The translations under genes were made by a program, and so were the position numbers. Under the pieces are notes generated by a model, which worked only from the letters and a program-made list of their open reading frames with translations, was not told where the DNA came from and did not search any database. 64,000 nt of DNA from Delftia tsuruhatensis. Its GTDB lineage: Bacteria; Pseudomonadota; Gammaproteobacteria; Burkholderiales; Burkholderiaceae_C. Shown one piece after another: positions 17,963-27,032 of this stretch. The stretch lies in assembly GCF_903815225.1 (NCBI RefSeq), contig NZ_LR813084.1:2708501-2772500 (forward strand), written 5' to 3'. Positions within the stretch are counted from its first letter, which is position 1. Every line of letters begins with the position of its first letter.

Positions 17963-18774
17963 AAAAAGGCATTGAGCTCGCTGCCCGGCGCGGCCTGCGC
18001 GAATGCGTCGAAGCGGCCCGTCTTCGCGATGGAGCGGGCCGCTTGCAGGAAGCCGGCCCAGGCGGAACGCGCCAGGGCGCCTCCCACGCTGATGCGGCGC
18101 ACTCCCATGGCCTCGGCATCGGCCAGGCTGAACTCGCTGGCCGCACCGATCAGCAGGTTGACCGGCTTGGGCGCGACCGCCGCGACGACGGCGCGGATCT
18201 GCTCGGCAGTGCGTATGCCGGGCGCGTACAGGCAATCCGCGCCCGCCTCGGCATAGGCCCTGAGCCGGGCGATGGTGTCCTCCAGATCCGGGCGACCCAC
18301 GAAGAAGTTCTCCGCGCGCCCGACCAGCACGGTGCTGCCGCCGGCTTCATCGATGGCGGCGCGTGCCGCGCGCAGGCGTTCCACGGCTTCATCGATGCTG
18401 CGCAGGGGCCGTTGCGCATCGCCCGTGGAGTCTTCGATGGACAGACCGGCCACGCCAGTGTCCAGTGCCATGCGAACGCTTTCGGCCACGGCCTGCGGAT
18501 CGGCGCCGAAACCGCTCTCGAAGTCGGCATTCACGGGCAGGTCGGTGGCCGCCACCATGGCGCGAAGATGCTCCAGCACCATGTCGCGGGAAACGGCACC
18601 ATCGGGCCGGCCCAGCGACCAGGCATGGCCAGAGCTGGTGGTCGCCAGCGCCTTGAAGCCCAGGCCCTCCAGCATGCGGGCACTGCCTGCATCCCAGGGA
18701 TTGGGCAGCACGAAACAGCCCTGGTGATGCAGTTCCCGGAACCGGGCGCGCTTGTGTTCTACGTTGGTGTTCAT
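17947..18774 (-). CDS. Isocitrate lyase / PEP mutase family enzyme
   Basis: 275 aa, full family length. The sequence starts with CFVLPNPWDAGSARML, contains the family active-site region DFESGFG, then SIEDSTG, GRAENFF and a GADCLYAPG segment. This is the isocitrate lyase/PEP phosphonomutase superfamily, subgroup related to oxaloacetate decarboxylase and 2-methylisocitrate lyase. These enzymes make or break C-C or P-C bonds of small 2-oxo acids using Mg2+. The canonical KKCGH loop of true lyases is not evident, so the substrate cannot be named. It is a stand-alone gene, convergent with the preceding operon. Confidence 0.82.
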   Translation of the reverse strand: MNTNVEHKRARFRELHHQGCFVLPNPWDAGSARMLEGLGFKALATTSSGHAWSLGRPDGAVSRDMVLEHLRAMVAATDLPVNADFESGFGADPQAVAESVRMALDTGVAGLSIEDSTGDAQRPLRSIDEAVERLRAARAAIDEAGGSTVLVGRAENFFVGRPDLEDTIARLRAYAEAGADCLYAPGIRTAEQIRAVVAAVAPKPVNLLIGAASEFSLADAEAMGVRRISVGGALARSAWAGFLQAARSIAKTGRFDAFAQAAPGSELNAFFQSGD

Positions 18775-18873
18775 GGAGTGTCCGTTGCGTGATCAGGATC
18801 GGGGACTGCCACGATAGCCGGTATCGGCCACCCATGCGCGCCACTGCCGCGCCGTGGCCGCTTCACGCAGGCT

Positions 18874-20022
18874 TCATGGACCCGGCGGGAAGAGCAGGGG
18901 CCGGGCCGCTTCGGAGGGCAGCACGCAGGCCACGTCATGGGCGCAACCTGGGACCACCACGAAGCGGCGCGGCCACTGCGGCGTCAGCATCTCGCGCTCG
19001 TAGGCGGCGAAGGCCTGGCCCCGCTGCAGCCGAAAGGGCCCCTGCAGCATGGCGGCGCAGGATTTGTCCAGGATGGGATAGAAGGCGCCCTTGTCCGCGC
19101 TGCTGTCCAGGGCCGCTTCCAGATAGTCGATCTGTGCAGCCGCATAGCGCGATCGCGCCGTGGCCGCATCGCGTCCCAGGTGCCCTGGCAAGGCCTGCAG
19201 GCCGTATTTCCATCGGTCATGGCCCGGGCAGGTGCTGGCAGCGGGCGGTACCTGAAAGACGAAGCCGCATGCACCCGGGAACGCTGCGCCCGTGCCGCAG
19301 GCGGCCCAGTCGGTGTTCTGTCCTGCAATCCGGGGCTGTGGTCGGACGGGATCGAAGTACAGCCAGGTGCCCGGGTCTGCGATCACGTAGCGCAGGCTGA
19401 CGGAGTCCGGCGGATCGGCGGCGAAGGCCACGCTGTGCTGCAGCATCTGGGCACCCGCCGAAAACCCCGCCAGGGTCACACTGCGCAGGCCGGGCCAGCG
19501 GTGTACAAGCTCGGCCACCAGCGCATCCAGCGCGGCGAAGGCGCCTATCGGATGGGGGCCCAGCGAAGGCTCGCCGGCCAGCCAGCCTCCGCAGGTCCAT
19601 ACGGCATCTTCGCTCTCTGCGGCAGGCACGCCGTGGCTGCGGCAGTGCACCGCCTGATCCCCGGGTACCTGGTACAGCGGGGCAATGACCACGGTATCTT
19701 GCAGGCGCCGCGCCCCTTCGGCAGCCCGCAGGCCGGCCTCGAAACTGCGGTTGGCATCGCGCGGATGGCCGTGCATCACCACCAGGGCGGAGCGGGGCCG
19801 TGCACCGTGCAAGGACTCCGGCTCCTGCGATGCGTAATAGCGCATGCGCCCGGCACCGTTCGGCAGCGCAAAAGACCGCAGGCAGGCATCGCCGGCCCGG
19901 TGCTGGCATCCGGATGGATCACCGGGGGCCGCGCCTTGCGCCGGCGCCATGGCTGGTATCGCGAGAAGCAGAAAAAAGAATGCGCGCAGGCGACAAGGAG
20001 TTGGCATGGTGCGGGCTGTCAT
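18874..20022 (-). CDS. Secreted alpha/beta hydrolase
   Basis: 382 aa from the Met at 20022; a Met 15 bases further in (20007) is also possible and no clear ribosome-binding site separates them. A hydrophobic N-terminal stretch followed by APAQG is a typical signal peptide. The nucleophile elbow GFSAG and a C-terminal GCAHDVAC with a candidate catalytic His fit the alpha/beta hydrolase fold. Many Cys residues (at least eight) suggest disulfides, as expected for a periplasmic or secreted enzyme. Substrate unknown; esterase or depolymerase are the likely classes. Confidence 0.72.
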   Translation of the reverse strand: MTARTMPTPCRLRAFFFLLLAIPAMAPAQGAAPGDPSGCQHRAGDACLRSFALPNGAGRMRYYASQEPESLHGARPRSALVVMHGHPRDANRSFEAGLRAAEGARRLQDTVVIAPLYQVPGDQAVHCRSHGVPAAESEDAVWTCGGWLAGEPSLGPHPIGAFAALDALVAELVHRWPGLRSVTLAGFSAGAQMLQHSVAFAADPPDSVSLRYVIADPGTWLYFDPVRPQPRIAGQNTDWAACGTGAAFPGACGFVFQVPPAASTCPGHDRWKYGLQALPGHLGRDAATARSRYAAAQIDYLEAALDSSADKGAFYPILDKSCAAMLQGPFRLQRGQAFAAYEREMLTPQWPRRFVVVPGCAHDVACVLPSEAARPLLFPPGP

Positions 20023-20028
20023 GTGTGA

Positions 20029-20178
20029 AAGGCCTGGCTGGTGGACTCCTCCGCGGACCGTTGCGGAGAATGGCAGATCGTCACCTCTTTCCCTGACTTC
20101 AAGGTCCAGATGGTCAGTTCCTTTCCAGACCTGAAGGTCGACATGGGCAGTTCGTCTCCCGGCGTGCGATGGCCGTGA
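20029..20178 (+). pseudogene. Remnant of SFPDFKV-repeat protein
   Basis: A short plus-strand frame with no ATG (a GTG at 20041 is the only candidate) encodes WQIVTSFPDFKVQ, then MVSSFPDLKVD, then MGSSSPG. I know this roughly ten-residue SFPDxKVxxV repeat from small bacterial repeat proteins of unknown function, which normally carry more copies and an upstream signal or membrane segment. Here only two and a half units remain, preceded by a stop codon at 20026. It overlaps the 5' end of the hydrolase gene on the other strand. I call it a remnant; a GTG-started mini-protein is the alternative. Confidence 0.45.
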
Positions 20179-20189
20179 ATCCCGTCGAA

Positions 20190-20684
20190 TCACCGGCCCG
20201 GTGCACGGTCCCCCTCAGGGCTCGGTGCATGCAGCCGGACCCTGAAGCCTTCCGGGGCGTGATAGCGAGGAACGCCCCAGCCCTCGTACTGCCGCATCAG
20301 GCAAAGAAAGCGATGCTTGAGCTGCATGGCCGCGCTGAACTCGTCCCAGGCGATCAGCGCGCAGGGTGAATCGCCGTAGGTGCTGCAGATGCGGACCTCG
20401 CACCGGCCCGGTTCCATCCGGGCCCAGCCATCCTCCCGCAGGCTGACGCCGTGCACCTGCGGATTGCGCAGATCCAGCAGATCGGCGAGATAGGGCAGGT
20501 CCAGGCGGTTGAGCCAGGAGTAGTTGAAGAAGTGGTGCATCACGTCCAGTGCATCGGGCGAGCCCTGGGCGTCGAGATCCATGTGCATGCGTGTGTAGTC
20601 ATCGCAGACCCTCATGCCCAGGACACGCAAGGTGCTCAGGCGCAAGTCTGCGTTGGTGCTCTCGGAAGCGGGGGTGTCCGGCAT
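20190..20684 (-). CDS. Hypothetical protein
   Basis: 164 aa from the Met at 20684; the open frame runs farther upstream but that part has shadow-like composition. No known domain recognised. It is a soluble-looking, mixed alpha/beta sequence with conserved-looking Trp and His residues (HHFFNYSWLNRL, GWGVPRYHAPEGF). It stands alone between the hydrolase gene and the tRNA. Confidence is in the coding call, not in any function. Confidence 0.55.
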   Translation of the reverse strand: MPDTPASESTNADLRLSTLRVLGMRVCDDYTRMHMDLDAQGSPDALDVMHHFFNYSWLNRLDLPYLADLLDLRNPQVHGVSLREDGWARMEPGRCEVRICSTYGDSPCALIAWDEFSAAMQLKHRFLCLMRQYEGWGVPRYHAPEGFRVRLHAPSPEGDRAPGR

Positions 20685-21040
20685 GGCTGTCTGTCGAGGA
20701 TCGAGGGAACGGCGCTTGCCACTGTAGCCTGCATGGCCCCGGTCGGACGAAGACCATCCGCGACGGCTTGTCCCCGGCCCTGCGGACATGGCGGTCACCG
20801 GCAGACAGACGGAGTCCTCCTGCCCAGCGCCATGCTGCACGCAACAGGATGCAAGCCACATCCCCGGAGATGGCCAGTTCGGCGGTAGAATCGGGCGCAA
20901 TCGTCGGGGTGGAAGACCACGGAAAAGGCGGAGCCGGGCTGCAATGGTCCGGACAAAGGGTGCAACGATCACCCTGGCCCGAAAGGGTACCGGCTTGCGT
21001 GTAGCGGCATGTTGCGAAACAGCCCCGGACCGGTTTCAAC
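20685..21040. other. Intergenic region before the attachment tRNA
   Basis: 356 bases without a convincing gene. It must contain the promoters of the minus-strand gene ending at 20190 and of tRNA-Gly. I see no repeat or strong hairpin. Confidence 0.4.
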
Positions 21041-21114
21041 GCGGGTGTAGTTCAATGGTAGAACGGCAGCTTCCCAAGCTGCATACGAGGGTTCGATTCC
21101 CTTCACCCGCTCCA
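21041..21114 (+). tRNA. tRNA-Gly (CCC)
   Basis: The cloverleaf is complete: acceptor arms GCGGGTG and CACCCGC, a D-loop with TAGTTCAATGGTAGA, anticodon stem GCAGC/GCTGC around the loop TTCCCAA with anticodon CCC, a T-arm with GGTTCGATTCC, and an encoded CCA end. The integrase gene begins 234 bases after its 3' end in the same direction, so the 3' half of this gene is the likely attB/attL of the ICE. The tRNA is intact after insertion. Confidence 0.95.
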
Positions 21115-21348
21115 TTTCGATTTTCCAAGGACTTCCAAGCATGTCCAAGGAACGGTGTAAGTTGTTGTCACGATTGAGAATTTCCTCTCAATCTGCGTCC
21201 ACTGACTTCCACCAAAATCCACCAACTGCCGGTCAAAACCGGTACAAATTGGTGTCAAAAAATGCGGACAGTCCTCGTTGCGCATTGATCGAGGTGGGAA
21301 CAGATCGAGGACATCAGCATGCCATCCAACCCCATCTGGAGTTGGGCC
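21115..21348. other. attL-adjacent region with putative integrase/excisionase sites
   Basis: Between the tRNA 3' end and the integrase start are short repeats: CCACCAA occurs twice (about 21209-21225), with the reverse-oriented TTGGTG about 25 bases on, and CCGGT-CAAA-ACCGG is a perfect palindrome at 21229-21242. Repeats of this kind are usual as arm-type binding sites for integrase or excisionase, or as operators for int. Exact function is inferred. Confidence 0.4.
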
Positions 21349-23193
21349 ATGGCACTTACCGATCTCATCGTTCGTCAAGCCAAGACGACCGGCAAACCTT
21401 ATACCCTCGGCGACTTCGACGGCCTCTGCCTGTGTGTCTCGGCTATCGGCAGCAAGGTCTGGCATTTTCGTTTCTCCTGGGTGGGCAAGCGTGACCGGAT
21501 GACCCTGGGTGGCTACCCCGCCTTGTCTCTGCGCGAGGCCCGCGAGATGCGTGATCAGGCGCGTTCGTTGTTGGCCAAGGGCGTCAACCCGCGGGTTGAT
21601 CGCAAGCAAAAAAACCATAGTGTTCGCCTGGCTGGGGACAACACATTCAGGGCTGTGTTCGAAAAGTGGTTTGAGCATCGGCAGCAGACCCTGGATTTTG
21701 GTCGCCAGAGCACCCTTGAGCAGATCACGCGCACTTTCAACAATGATGTGTTCCCGATAGTGGGCAAGCTCACAATCTATGAAGTGACGCGCCATCTCTT
21801 GCTTGAGGTCGTGGGCCGTATTGAGAAGCGGGGCGCGTTGTCGGTCGCGGAAAAGGTGCGTACTTGGCTGGGGCAACTGTTTGACTACGCGATGGTGGCG
21901 ATCGAGGGCATGGAAAAAAATCCCGCCACCGACCTGCACATCCTCGCGCTTCCCTTGCCTCCGGTGGAGAACAATCCATTTCTACGCATGGCCGAACTGC
22001 CGGAGTTTCTGCGTGCTTTGCGCAAGTACCGCGGCCAACAGGTGACGCGGCTTGCCGTCCGCTTGCTGTTGCTAACCGGGGTACGTACAGGGGAGCTGCG
22101 CTTGGCGACGCCGGAGCAGTTTGACTTGGAGCGTGGGTTGTGGCTAATTCCCGTGGAATCGCTCAAGCAGCGCAAGATGCTGACGCGTAAGACGCGTCGG
22201 CGGGTTACGGATATTCCCCCTTATATTGTGCCGCTCTCGGTGCAGGCCATGGAGATCATCCAGCACCAGTTTGAAAATTTCAAAACTGCGCAGAAGTATC
22301 TATTTCCTGGGGTTCGCTGCCGGGCGGATCGTATGAGTGAAAACACCGTCAACCTTTCACTCAAGCGTATGGGCTACGCGGGCCGCTTAACGGGGCATGG
22401 TATCCGCGCGACGCTGTCCACCGCGCTCAATGAAATCGGCTATCCGAGGATTTGGGTGGATGCGCAGCTCTCACACGCCGACCCCAACAAGATCAGTGCC
22501 AGCTATAACCATGCCGAGTACGTGGAGCAACGGCGGGTGATGATGCAGGATTGGGCGGATCGGCTGGACTTGTTTGAGCAGCATGAGGTGGCCCTGGCCA
22601 GCATGAGCTTGACCATTCATCTGCAAGGCTTACCCATCATCGCGGGGCAGCAAACCATGCCCCAGCCCAGCCTCGGAGTGCAAACACCGATTATTTTATT
22701 GGCACCGCCAGAGCAAGAGGTCGCCATGGCTTCGCCAGCGACCCAGCGCCTGCCAGCAGTGGCCATGCCGAGCTACGCCGAGCCCAAGGTCTCCGAGCTA
22801 CAACGGCAGCATTTGCGCGTGCTTGAGGTGTTTGAAGATGCCGACAACTTGCCGGTCGCTGACTATGCCAAATTGGTTGGTAAGTCACGGCGTTGGATCA
22901 ATTACGAGATACAGGCCGGCAACCTATTGGCGATTCATTTGGGTAATAGGGGCCAGCGCGTACCGGCCTGGCAGCTTGATTCACTCAAGCGCACCTTGGT
23001 GCAGAACGCCCTCAAACAACTACCGCGTAGTGTTGATGCTTGGCATCTCTACTATGCCTTGACTCAAGGTCATGAGTGCTTCGCTGGGCGTGCGCCGATA
23101 GAGGCGGTGACCTGGGATGAGCTGTCGCATGTGATTGAGGTGGTGTGCCAAGCGGCTAAGGAACAGCTAATGGGCACTGCTGTGTCGGCGTAG
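21349..23193 (+). CDS. int: ICE tyrosine integrase with C-terminal extension
   Basis: 614 aa from the ATG at 21349 (an in-frame ATG at 21319 is possible). The N-terminal DUF4102-like region (LTDLIVRQAK, then LGGYPALSLREAR) is typical of tRNA-targeting island integrases. The catalytic residues are present: R246 (TGVRTGELR), H350-x-x-R353, H376 and the nucleophile Y386. After about residue 415 there is a further 200 residues not found in most integrases: a linker, then a helix-turn-helix-like VADYAKLVGKSRRWIN and a segment resembling MbcA/Xre antitoxin C-termini (WHLYYALTQ...RAPIEAV). It catalyses integration at and probably excision from tRNA-Gly. Confidence 0.92.
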   Translation: MALTDLIVRQAKTTGKPYTLGDFDGLCLCVSAIGSKVWHFRFSWVGKRDRMTLGGYPALSLREAREMRDQARSLLAKGVNPRVDRKQKNHSVRLAGDNTFRAVFEKWFEHRQQTLDFGRQSTLEQITRTFNNDVFPIVGKLTIYEVTRHLLLEVVGRIEKRGALSVAEKVRTWLGQLFDYAMVAIEGMEKNPATDLHILALPLPPVENNPFLRMAELPEFLRALRKYRGQQVTRLAVRLLLLTGVRTGELRLATPEQFDLERGLWLIPVESLKQRKMLTRKTRRRVTDIPPYIVPLSVQAMEIIQHQFENFKTAQKYLFPGVRCRADRMSENTVNLSLKRMGYAGRLTGHGIRATLSTALNEIGYPRIWVDAQLSHADPNKISASYNHAEYVEQRRVMMQDWADRLDLFEQHEVALASMSLTIHLQGLPIIAGQQTMPQPSLGVQTPIILLAPPEQEVAMASPATQRLPAVAMPSYAEPKVSELQRQHLRVLEVFEDADNLPVADYAKLVGKSRRWINYEIQAGNLLAIHLGNRGQRVPAWQLDSLKRTLVQNALKQLPRSVDAWHLYYALTQGHECFAGRAPIEAVTWDELSHVIEVVCQAAKEQLMGTAVSA

Positions 23194-23664
23194 CAATGTA
23201 CATCAGCCGTGCTCTGCGAGCGCGAGCGCGTGGATGTGGTGTTGATCCACGACCGTAGAGTCTTTGGCTCGGGCAGGATCAACGCATTGCACTACGACTC
23301 AGAATTGAAGTCGTCACACAATCAGAAAAATCAGAAAATTCTTAAGGCTTGGTCCCGTACTGGTCGGTACATCTTCTCTTTGTCAACTCATCTGAGGAAG
23401 ATTCGGCTATCGGGTTTTTGACCGAAGCATTCTTCACGTGGGCTTGCGCTGGATATTCATCGCCTGCGCTTTCTTGGAATGGCCATGCCGACTGACATGG
23501 GAGGCAGGGCTCAGCGCACTGCGTCAACCCTAGGTAGCCTGTCGCGGGCGTAGCCAAGCATCTATAGGGATCAGCGAAAACCGAATTCTTATTATCTTTT
23601 GCTACTGCGGTCTACTAAAAAGCGGGGAAGGTCAACAAACGCTACCAAGCGAGGAGTACTCCCG
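23194..23664. other. AT-richer intergenic region after int
   Basis: 471 bases without a convincing gene. ACGACT and AGTCGT form a 6-bp inverted repeat around 23294-23314, and CAGAAAAATCAGAAAATT is a short AT-rich direct repeat just after it (about 23324-23341). The composition contrasts with the flanking genes. It probably holds the promoter for alpA-parA-parB. Confidence 0.35.
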
Positions 23665-23877
23665 ATGCACTCATCAGCCGCTGCCACGCCCGTCGAACGA
23701 CGCATTCTCCGCCTGGATGAAGTTGAAGCCAGAACCGGTTTCAAACGCGCCCATCTCTACGCATTGATGAAGAAAACCCAGTTTCCCCAAGCGCGCCGCG
23801 TGGGGGTGCGCGCGGTGGGTTGGGACTCTTTAGAGATTGACCAGTGGGTTGCGGCACGCCTGAATGGCACCTCCTAG
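23665..23877 (+). CDS. alpA: AlpA-family transcriptional regulator
   Basis: 70 aa. The ATG at 23665 has GAGGAG nine bases upstream; an upstream TTG at 23599 lacks support. The sequence RILRLDEVEARTGFKRAHLYALMKK is the winged helix-turn-helix of AlpA/MerR-like excisionase regulators, followed by a wing and SLEIDQWVAARL. AlpA proteins activate or repress the integrase and act as recombination directionality factors on islands. Its location between int and parA is usual for this ICE family. Confidence 0.85.
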   Translation: MHSSAAATPVERRILRLDEVEARTGFKRAHLYALMKKTQFPQARRVGVRAVGWDSLEIDQWVAARLNGTS

Positions 23878-23919
23878 CCACTCTGCGCGGCATCCGCCAG
23901 CCACCGACTGGAGAGAACC

Positions 23920-24810
23920 ATGCAGGTAGTCTCGATCGTTTCGACCAAAGGTGGCGTTGGCAAAACCACCACCGCAGCCAATTTGGGGGGATTGCTCGCT
24001 GATGCGGGTCTGCGGGTGTTGCTGCTCGACCTGGACGTACAACCCACGCTGTCGTCGTACTACGCGCTGACCCATCGTGCGCCTGCCGGCATCTACGAGC
24101 TGTTGGCGTACAACGAACAACGCCCTGAGCAATTGATCTCGCGGACCCTTGTTAAGGGCCTGGACCTCGTGCTGTCCAACGACCATCGGGGGGAGTTGAA
24201 TACCCTGCTGTTGCACGCACCGGATGGGCGATTGCGTTTGCGCCACCTTCTCCCGGCCCTGGAAGCGCGTTATGACCTGGTGCTGATCGACACCCAGGGT
24301 GCACGCACCGTGCTCTTGGAAATGGCGGTACTGGCCTGCCAAGTCGCTCTATCGCCGGTCACGCCGGAGATATTGGCCGCACGCGAGTTGCGACGCGGCA
24401 CCTTGCAGTTGCTGGAGGACTTGGCGCCGTATCGCCAGTTGGGTATTGTCCCGCCCTCACTGCGGTTGCTCATCAACCGTGTGCATCCCGTCTCGGCGAA
24501 CGCCAAAGTGATCCAACAGGCACTAGAAGAAATATTTACCGGCCATTCCACCGTCCAGGTGCTGCACACCAAGGTGCCGGCGATTGAAGCCTATCCACGC
24601 GCCGCCACGCGTGGGCAGCCCGTCCATCGCCTGGAGCGGCAACGCCCGCCAGGCCGGGTCGCACCCTCTGCCCTGGAGACTATGCGCGCGCTGGCCAGTG
24701 AACTCTTTCCGCACTGGCGCCCACAAATTGCGGCCGTCAATGGACTGGGCAGCACCGGGCCGGTCGAGCCTGTGCCAGAGCCCGCCCTGCCTGGAGGTAG
24801 CCATGGCTAA
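23920..24810 (+). CDS. parA: ParA family partition ATPase
   Basis: 296 aa. A deviant Walker A motif, KGGVGKTT (residues 10-17), and LLLDLDVQP (a Walker A' site) identify a ParA/Soj ATPase; DLVLIDTQGA is the Walker B. ATP-driven oligomerisation on DNA, coupled to ParB, maintains the excised ICE. Its stop overlaps the start of parB by eight bases. The GGCGTTGGCAAAAC P-loop sits immediately after the start, as in chromosomal Soj. Confidence 0.93.
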   Translation: MQVVSIVSTKGGVGKTTTAANLGGLLADAGLRVLLLDLDVQPTLSSYYALTHRAPAGIYELLAYNEQRPEQLISRTLVKGLDLVLSNDHRGELNTLLLHAPDGRLRLRHLLPALEARYDLVLIDTQGARTVLLEMAVLACQVALSPVTPEILAARELRRGTLQLLEDLAPYRQLGIVPPSLRLLINRVHPVSANAKVIQQALEEIFTGHSTVQVLHTKVPAIEAYPRAATRGQPVHRLERQRPPGRVAPSALETMRALASELFPHWRPQIAAVNGLGSTGPVEPVPEPALPGGSHG

Positions 24811-26452
24811 GCTCACCCCGCAAGGGATCGCCGAACAATTGCTGGTCGTCGGCTTTGAGCGCAGTGGCCCGCCCGCGCCAGCCTTGAGTGACCCTCTCGT
24901 CGACACTCCTATGGTTGTGACCCTGGATATGCTGGCGGCCTATGACCACGATCCACGGGTCAAACGCAATCCGGCGTATGAGGACATCAAAGCCTCGATT
25001 CTTGAACGCGGGCTGGATGCGCCACCGGCGATTACCCGACGACCTGGCGAAGAGCACTACATCATTCGCAACGGTGGCAACACGCGCCTGGCGATCTTGC
25101 GCGAGCTCTGGTCGGCAACCAAGGATCAGCAGTTCTTTCGCATTCACTGCTTGTTTCGCCCCTGGCCGGCACGCGGTGAAATCGTTGCATTGACCGGCCA
25201 CTTGGCGGAAAACGAGCTGCGCGGCGGCTTGACGTTTATCGAGCGGGCGCTGGGCGTGGAAAAAGCGCGCGGTTTTTACGAGCAGGAAACCGGCAAGGCA
25301 CTGTCGCAGTCTGAATTGGCACGGCGCCTCAGCGCGGACGGCTACCCCGTGCAGCAATCGCATATCAGCCGGATGCAGGAAGCGGTCCGCTACTTGCTAC
25401 CCGCCATCCCCAATCTTCTGTACGGCGGCCTGGGCAGGCACCAAGTCGAGCGGTTGGCGGTGCTGCGCGGCAGCGGCGAGCGCACGTGGAAGCAGCGTGC
25501 GGCAGGCAAGCAACTGGCGATGGATTTCGAGACGTTTTTCATGGAAGTGCTGGCGCCCTTCGACAGCCAGCCCGAGCCTTTCTCCGCGCAGCGCGTGCAA
25601 GATGAATTGATTGGCCAGATGGCGGAATACCTGCAACTGGACTACGACACCTTGGCGCTCGATTTGCACGAAAACGAGAGCCGACAGCGCGCCCTGACCA
25701 GCACCCCAGCGCCGATGCCCCCACAACCTTCGGCGTCGGACAATGCAGCGCCAGCTTTACCCGCTACGCCACCGCAGTACCGCTACCGGGCAGATCAGCC
25801 CACCACGCCCGCCGTACCTGACCGGGCATCCGCTGAAGTACCCATCCAGCACACCACCCCGCACCAAGCACCGGTCCGGCCCCAGCAGCCCGAACAGCTC
25901 CAGGAACTCACAGTGTCGCCCGCGCCAACGACCGAGCGCTTGCAGAGCATTCAGAAGCTGGTAGCACAGCAGCTCGGCGACGAGCTACCCGACTTCACCG
26001 ACAACGCGCTGAAGTCGATTCCGGTCCAGGCCGGCGGGCTCTACCCAATCTCAGACATTTGGTACATCGACCCTGGCCTCGATGCATCGGACCGACTGCG
26101 GATACATATCGCGCAATTCGCTCAGGAAATCGCCGAAGAAGCGCAGATTGCCCCAATGGTCGAAGCATGCGTCGACGGTATCGGCTTCCTCTTGTCTGCC
26201 CCTGTAGACGCGGCCAACAGCGACCCCGCATTTGCCCTGGCCGTGCATACGTTGCTGGTAGCGCTCTGCGATCGTCCCCCTTTAAACACGCGCTCCCCAG
26301 CCCTGGCCACCAATGAATTGGCGGCACTGTTGAGCGGCCAGCGGGCGGCCAGACGCTTGAGCGATACCGCATTGGTCAAGCTGTTTCGCCTATTGCGCCT
26401 GGCACGGCGCCTTGCGGATTTGGAGCCTAGCCGCACAGCACGCGGCTCTTGA
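24803..26452 (+). CDS. parB: ParB family protein (ICE PFGI-1 class)
   Basis: 549 aa from the ATG at 24803, which has GGAGG eight bases before it and overlaps parA. The N-terminal third holds a ParB/Srx CTPase-nuclease core: DPRVKRNPAYEDIKASI, then GGNTRLAILRELW, where NGGNTR replaces the GERR box of plasmid ParB. An HTH-like segment (SQSELARRLSADGYPVQQSHISRMQEA) follows. A proline-rich linker (residues about 300-390) leads to a helical C-terminus. This matches the long ParB of PFGI-1/PAPI-type ICEs. It binds DNA and partners ParA. Confidence 0.9.
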   Translation: MAKLTPQGIAEQLLVVGFERSGPPAPALSDPLVDTPMVVTLDMLAAYDHDPRVKRNPAYEDIKASILERGLDAPPAITRRPGEEHYIIRNGGNTRLAILRELWSATKDQQFFRIHCLFRPWPARGEIVALTGHLAENELRGGLTFIERALGVEKARGFYEQETGKALSQSELARRLSADGYPVQQSHISRMQEAVRYLLPAIPNLLYGGLGRHQVERLAVLRGSGERTWKQRAAGKQLAMDFETFFMEVLAPFDSQPEPFSAQRVQDELIGQMAEYLQLDYDTLALDLHENESRQRALTSTPAPMPPQPSASDNAAPALPATPPQYRYRADQPTTPAVPDRASAEVPIQHTTPHQAPVRPQQPEQLQELTVSPAPTTERLQSIQKLVAQQLGDELPDFTDNALKSIPVQAGGLYPISDIWYIDPGLDASDRLRIHIAQFAQEIAEEAQIAPMVEACVDGIGFLLSAPVDAANSDPAFALAVHTLLVALCDRPPLNTRSPALATNELAALLSGQRAARRLSDTALVKLFRLLRLARRLADLEPSRTARGS

Positions 26453-26468
26453 GACAGGGAGCAGCCTC

Positions 26469-27029
26469 ATGTCCTCACCTCATCCCTTGAACCAAGCGGT
26501 CATCGCGCAGGCGCTGCATGATCTGCGCAACGGCCAGATTCGCCGCTGCAAAGCCATGGGTTTCGGGGATGCAGAGCTCGAAGCGCTGAAACACCCGGCC
26601 CTGACCAGTGTTCTGGCCAATGCCATGGTCTCCTGGTGCTCAATTTCGATCAACGTCGACGTGTTCAAACGTCTGCTGAATCAGGCACGCGAGGGCGAGC
26701 GGGAAATCGCCGCCGTTGATCGCATGCTCAAGCTCGGCGCGAGCACGGAAATGGTCGGGCAGTTCTACGGCCTCACCCATCAGGAAGTGGCCTTGCGTCG
26801 CGATATCTTGGGTTTGCCTAAACGTCGCGGACGCCATCCCGTCCTAGATGAACAACAGGACACCCTCCTATGGCAGCGGCTGAAGGCGCGCAGCGAGGAG
26901 CAGACAGTGTCGTTGGACGACGACATGGTCGCGCTGGAAATCGCCATGGATTTAGCCGAGGACATGGCGTTGCCACTCTCGGTCGTCTGGGCCGCCGTCA
27001 AATCCTGGGTTGCGGAAGGTTTGGTGTAG
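26469..27029 (+). CDS. DUF2857 family ICE protein
   Basis: 186 aa. The ATG at 26469 lies 16 bases after the parB stop, with CAGGGAGCAGCC upstream. The sequence (GFGDAELEALKHP, then LKLGASTEMVGQFYGLTHQEVALRRDILGLPKRRGR) is DUF2857, found only on islands of this class next to parB and STY4528. The central part looks like a helix-turn-helix. Probably a DNA-binding replication or partition accessory; experimental function unknown. Confidence 0.85.
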   Translation: MSSPHPLNQAVIAQALHDLRNGQIRRCKAMGFGDAELEALKHPALTSVLANAMVSWCSISINVDVFKRLLNQAREGEREIAAVDRMLKLGASTEMVGQFYGLTHQEVALRRDILGLPKRRGRHPVLDEQQDTLLWQRLKARSEEQTVSLDDDMVALEIAMDLAEDMALPLSVVWAAVKSWVAEGLV

Positions 27030-27032
27030 CGC

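Noticed and set aside
18937-20028. Plus-strand open frame opposite the hydrolase
   Set aside because: The minus strand encodes a signal peptide and GFSAG elbow; the plus-strand frame is a shadow.
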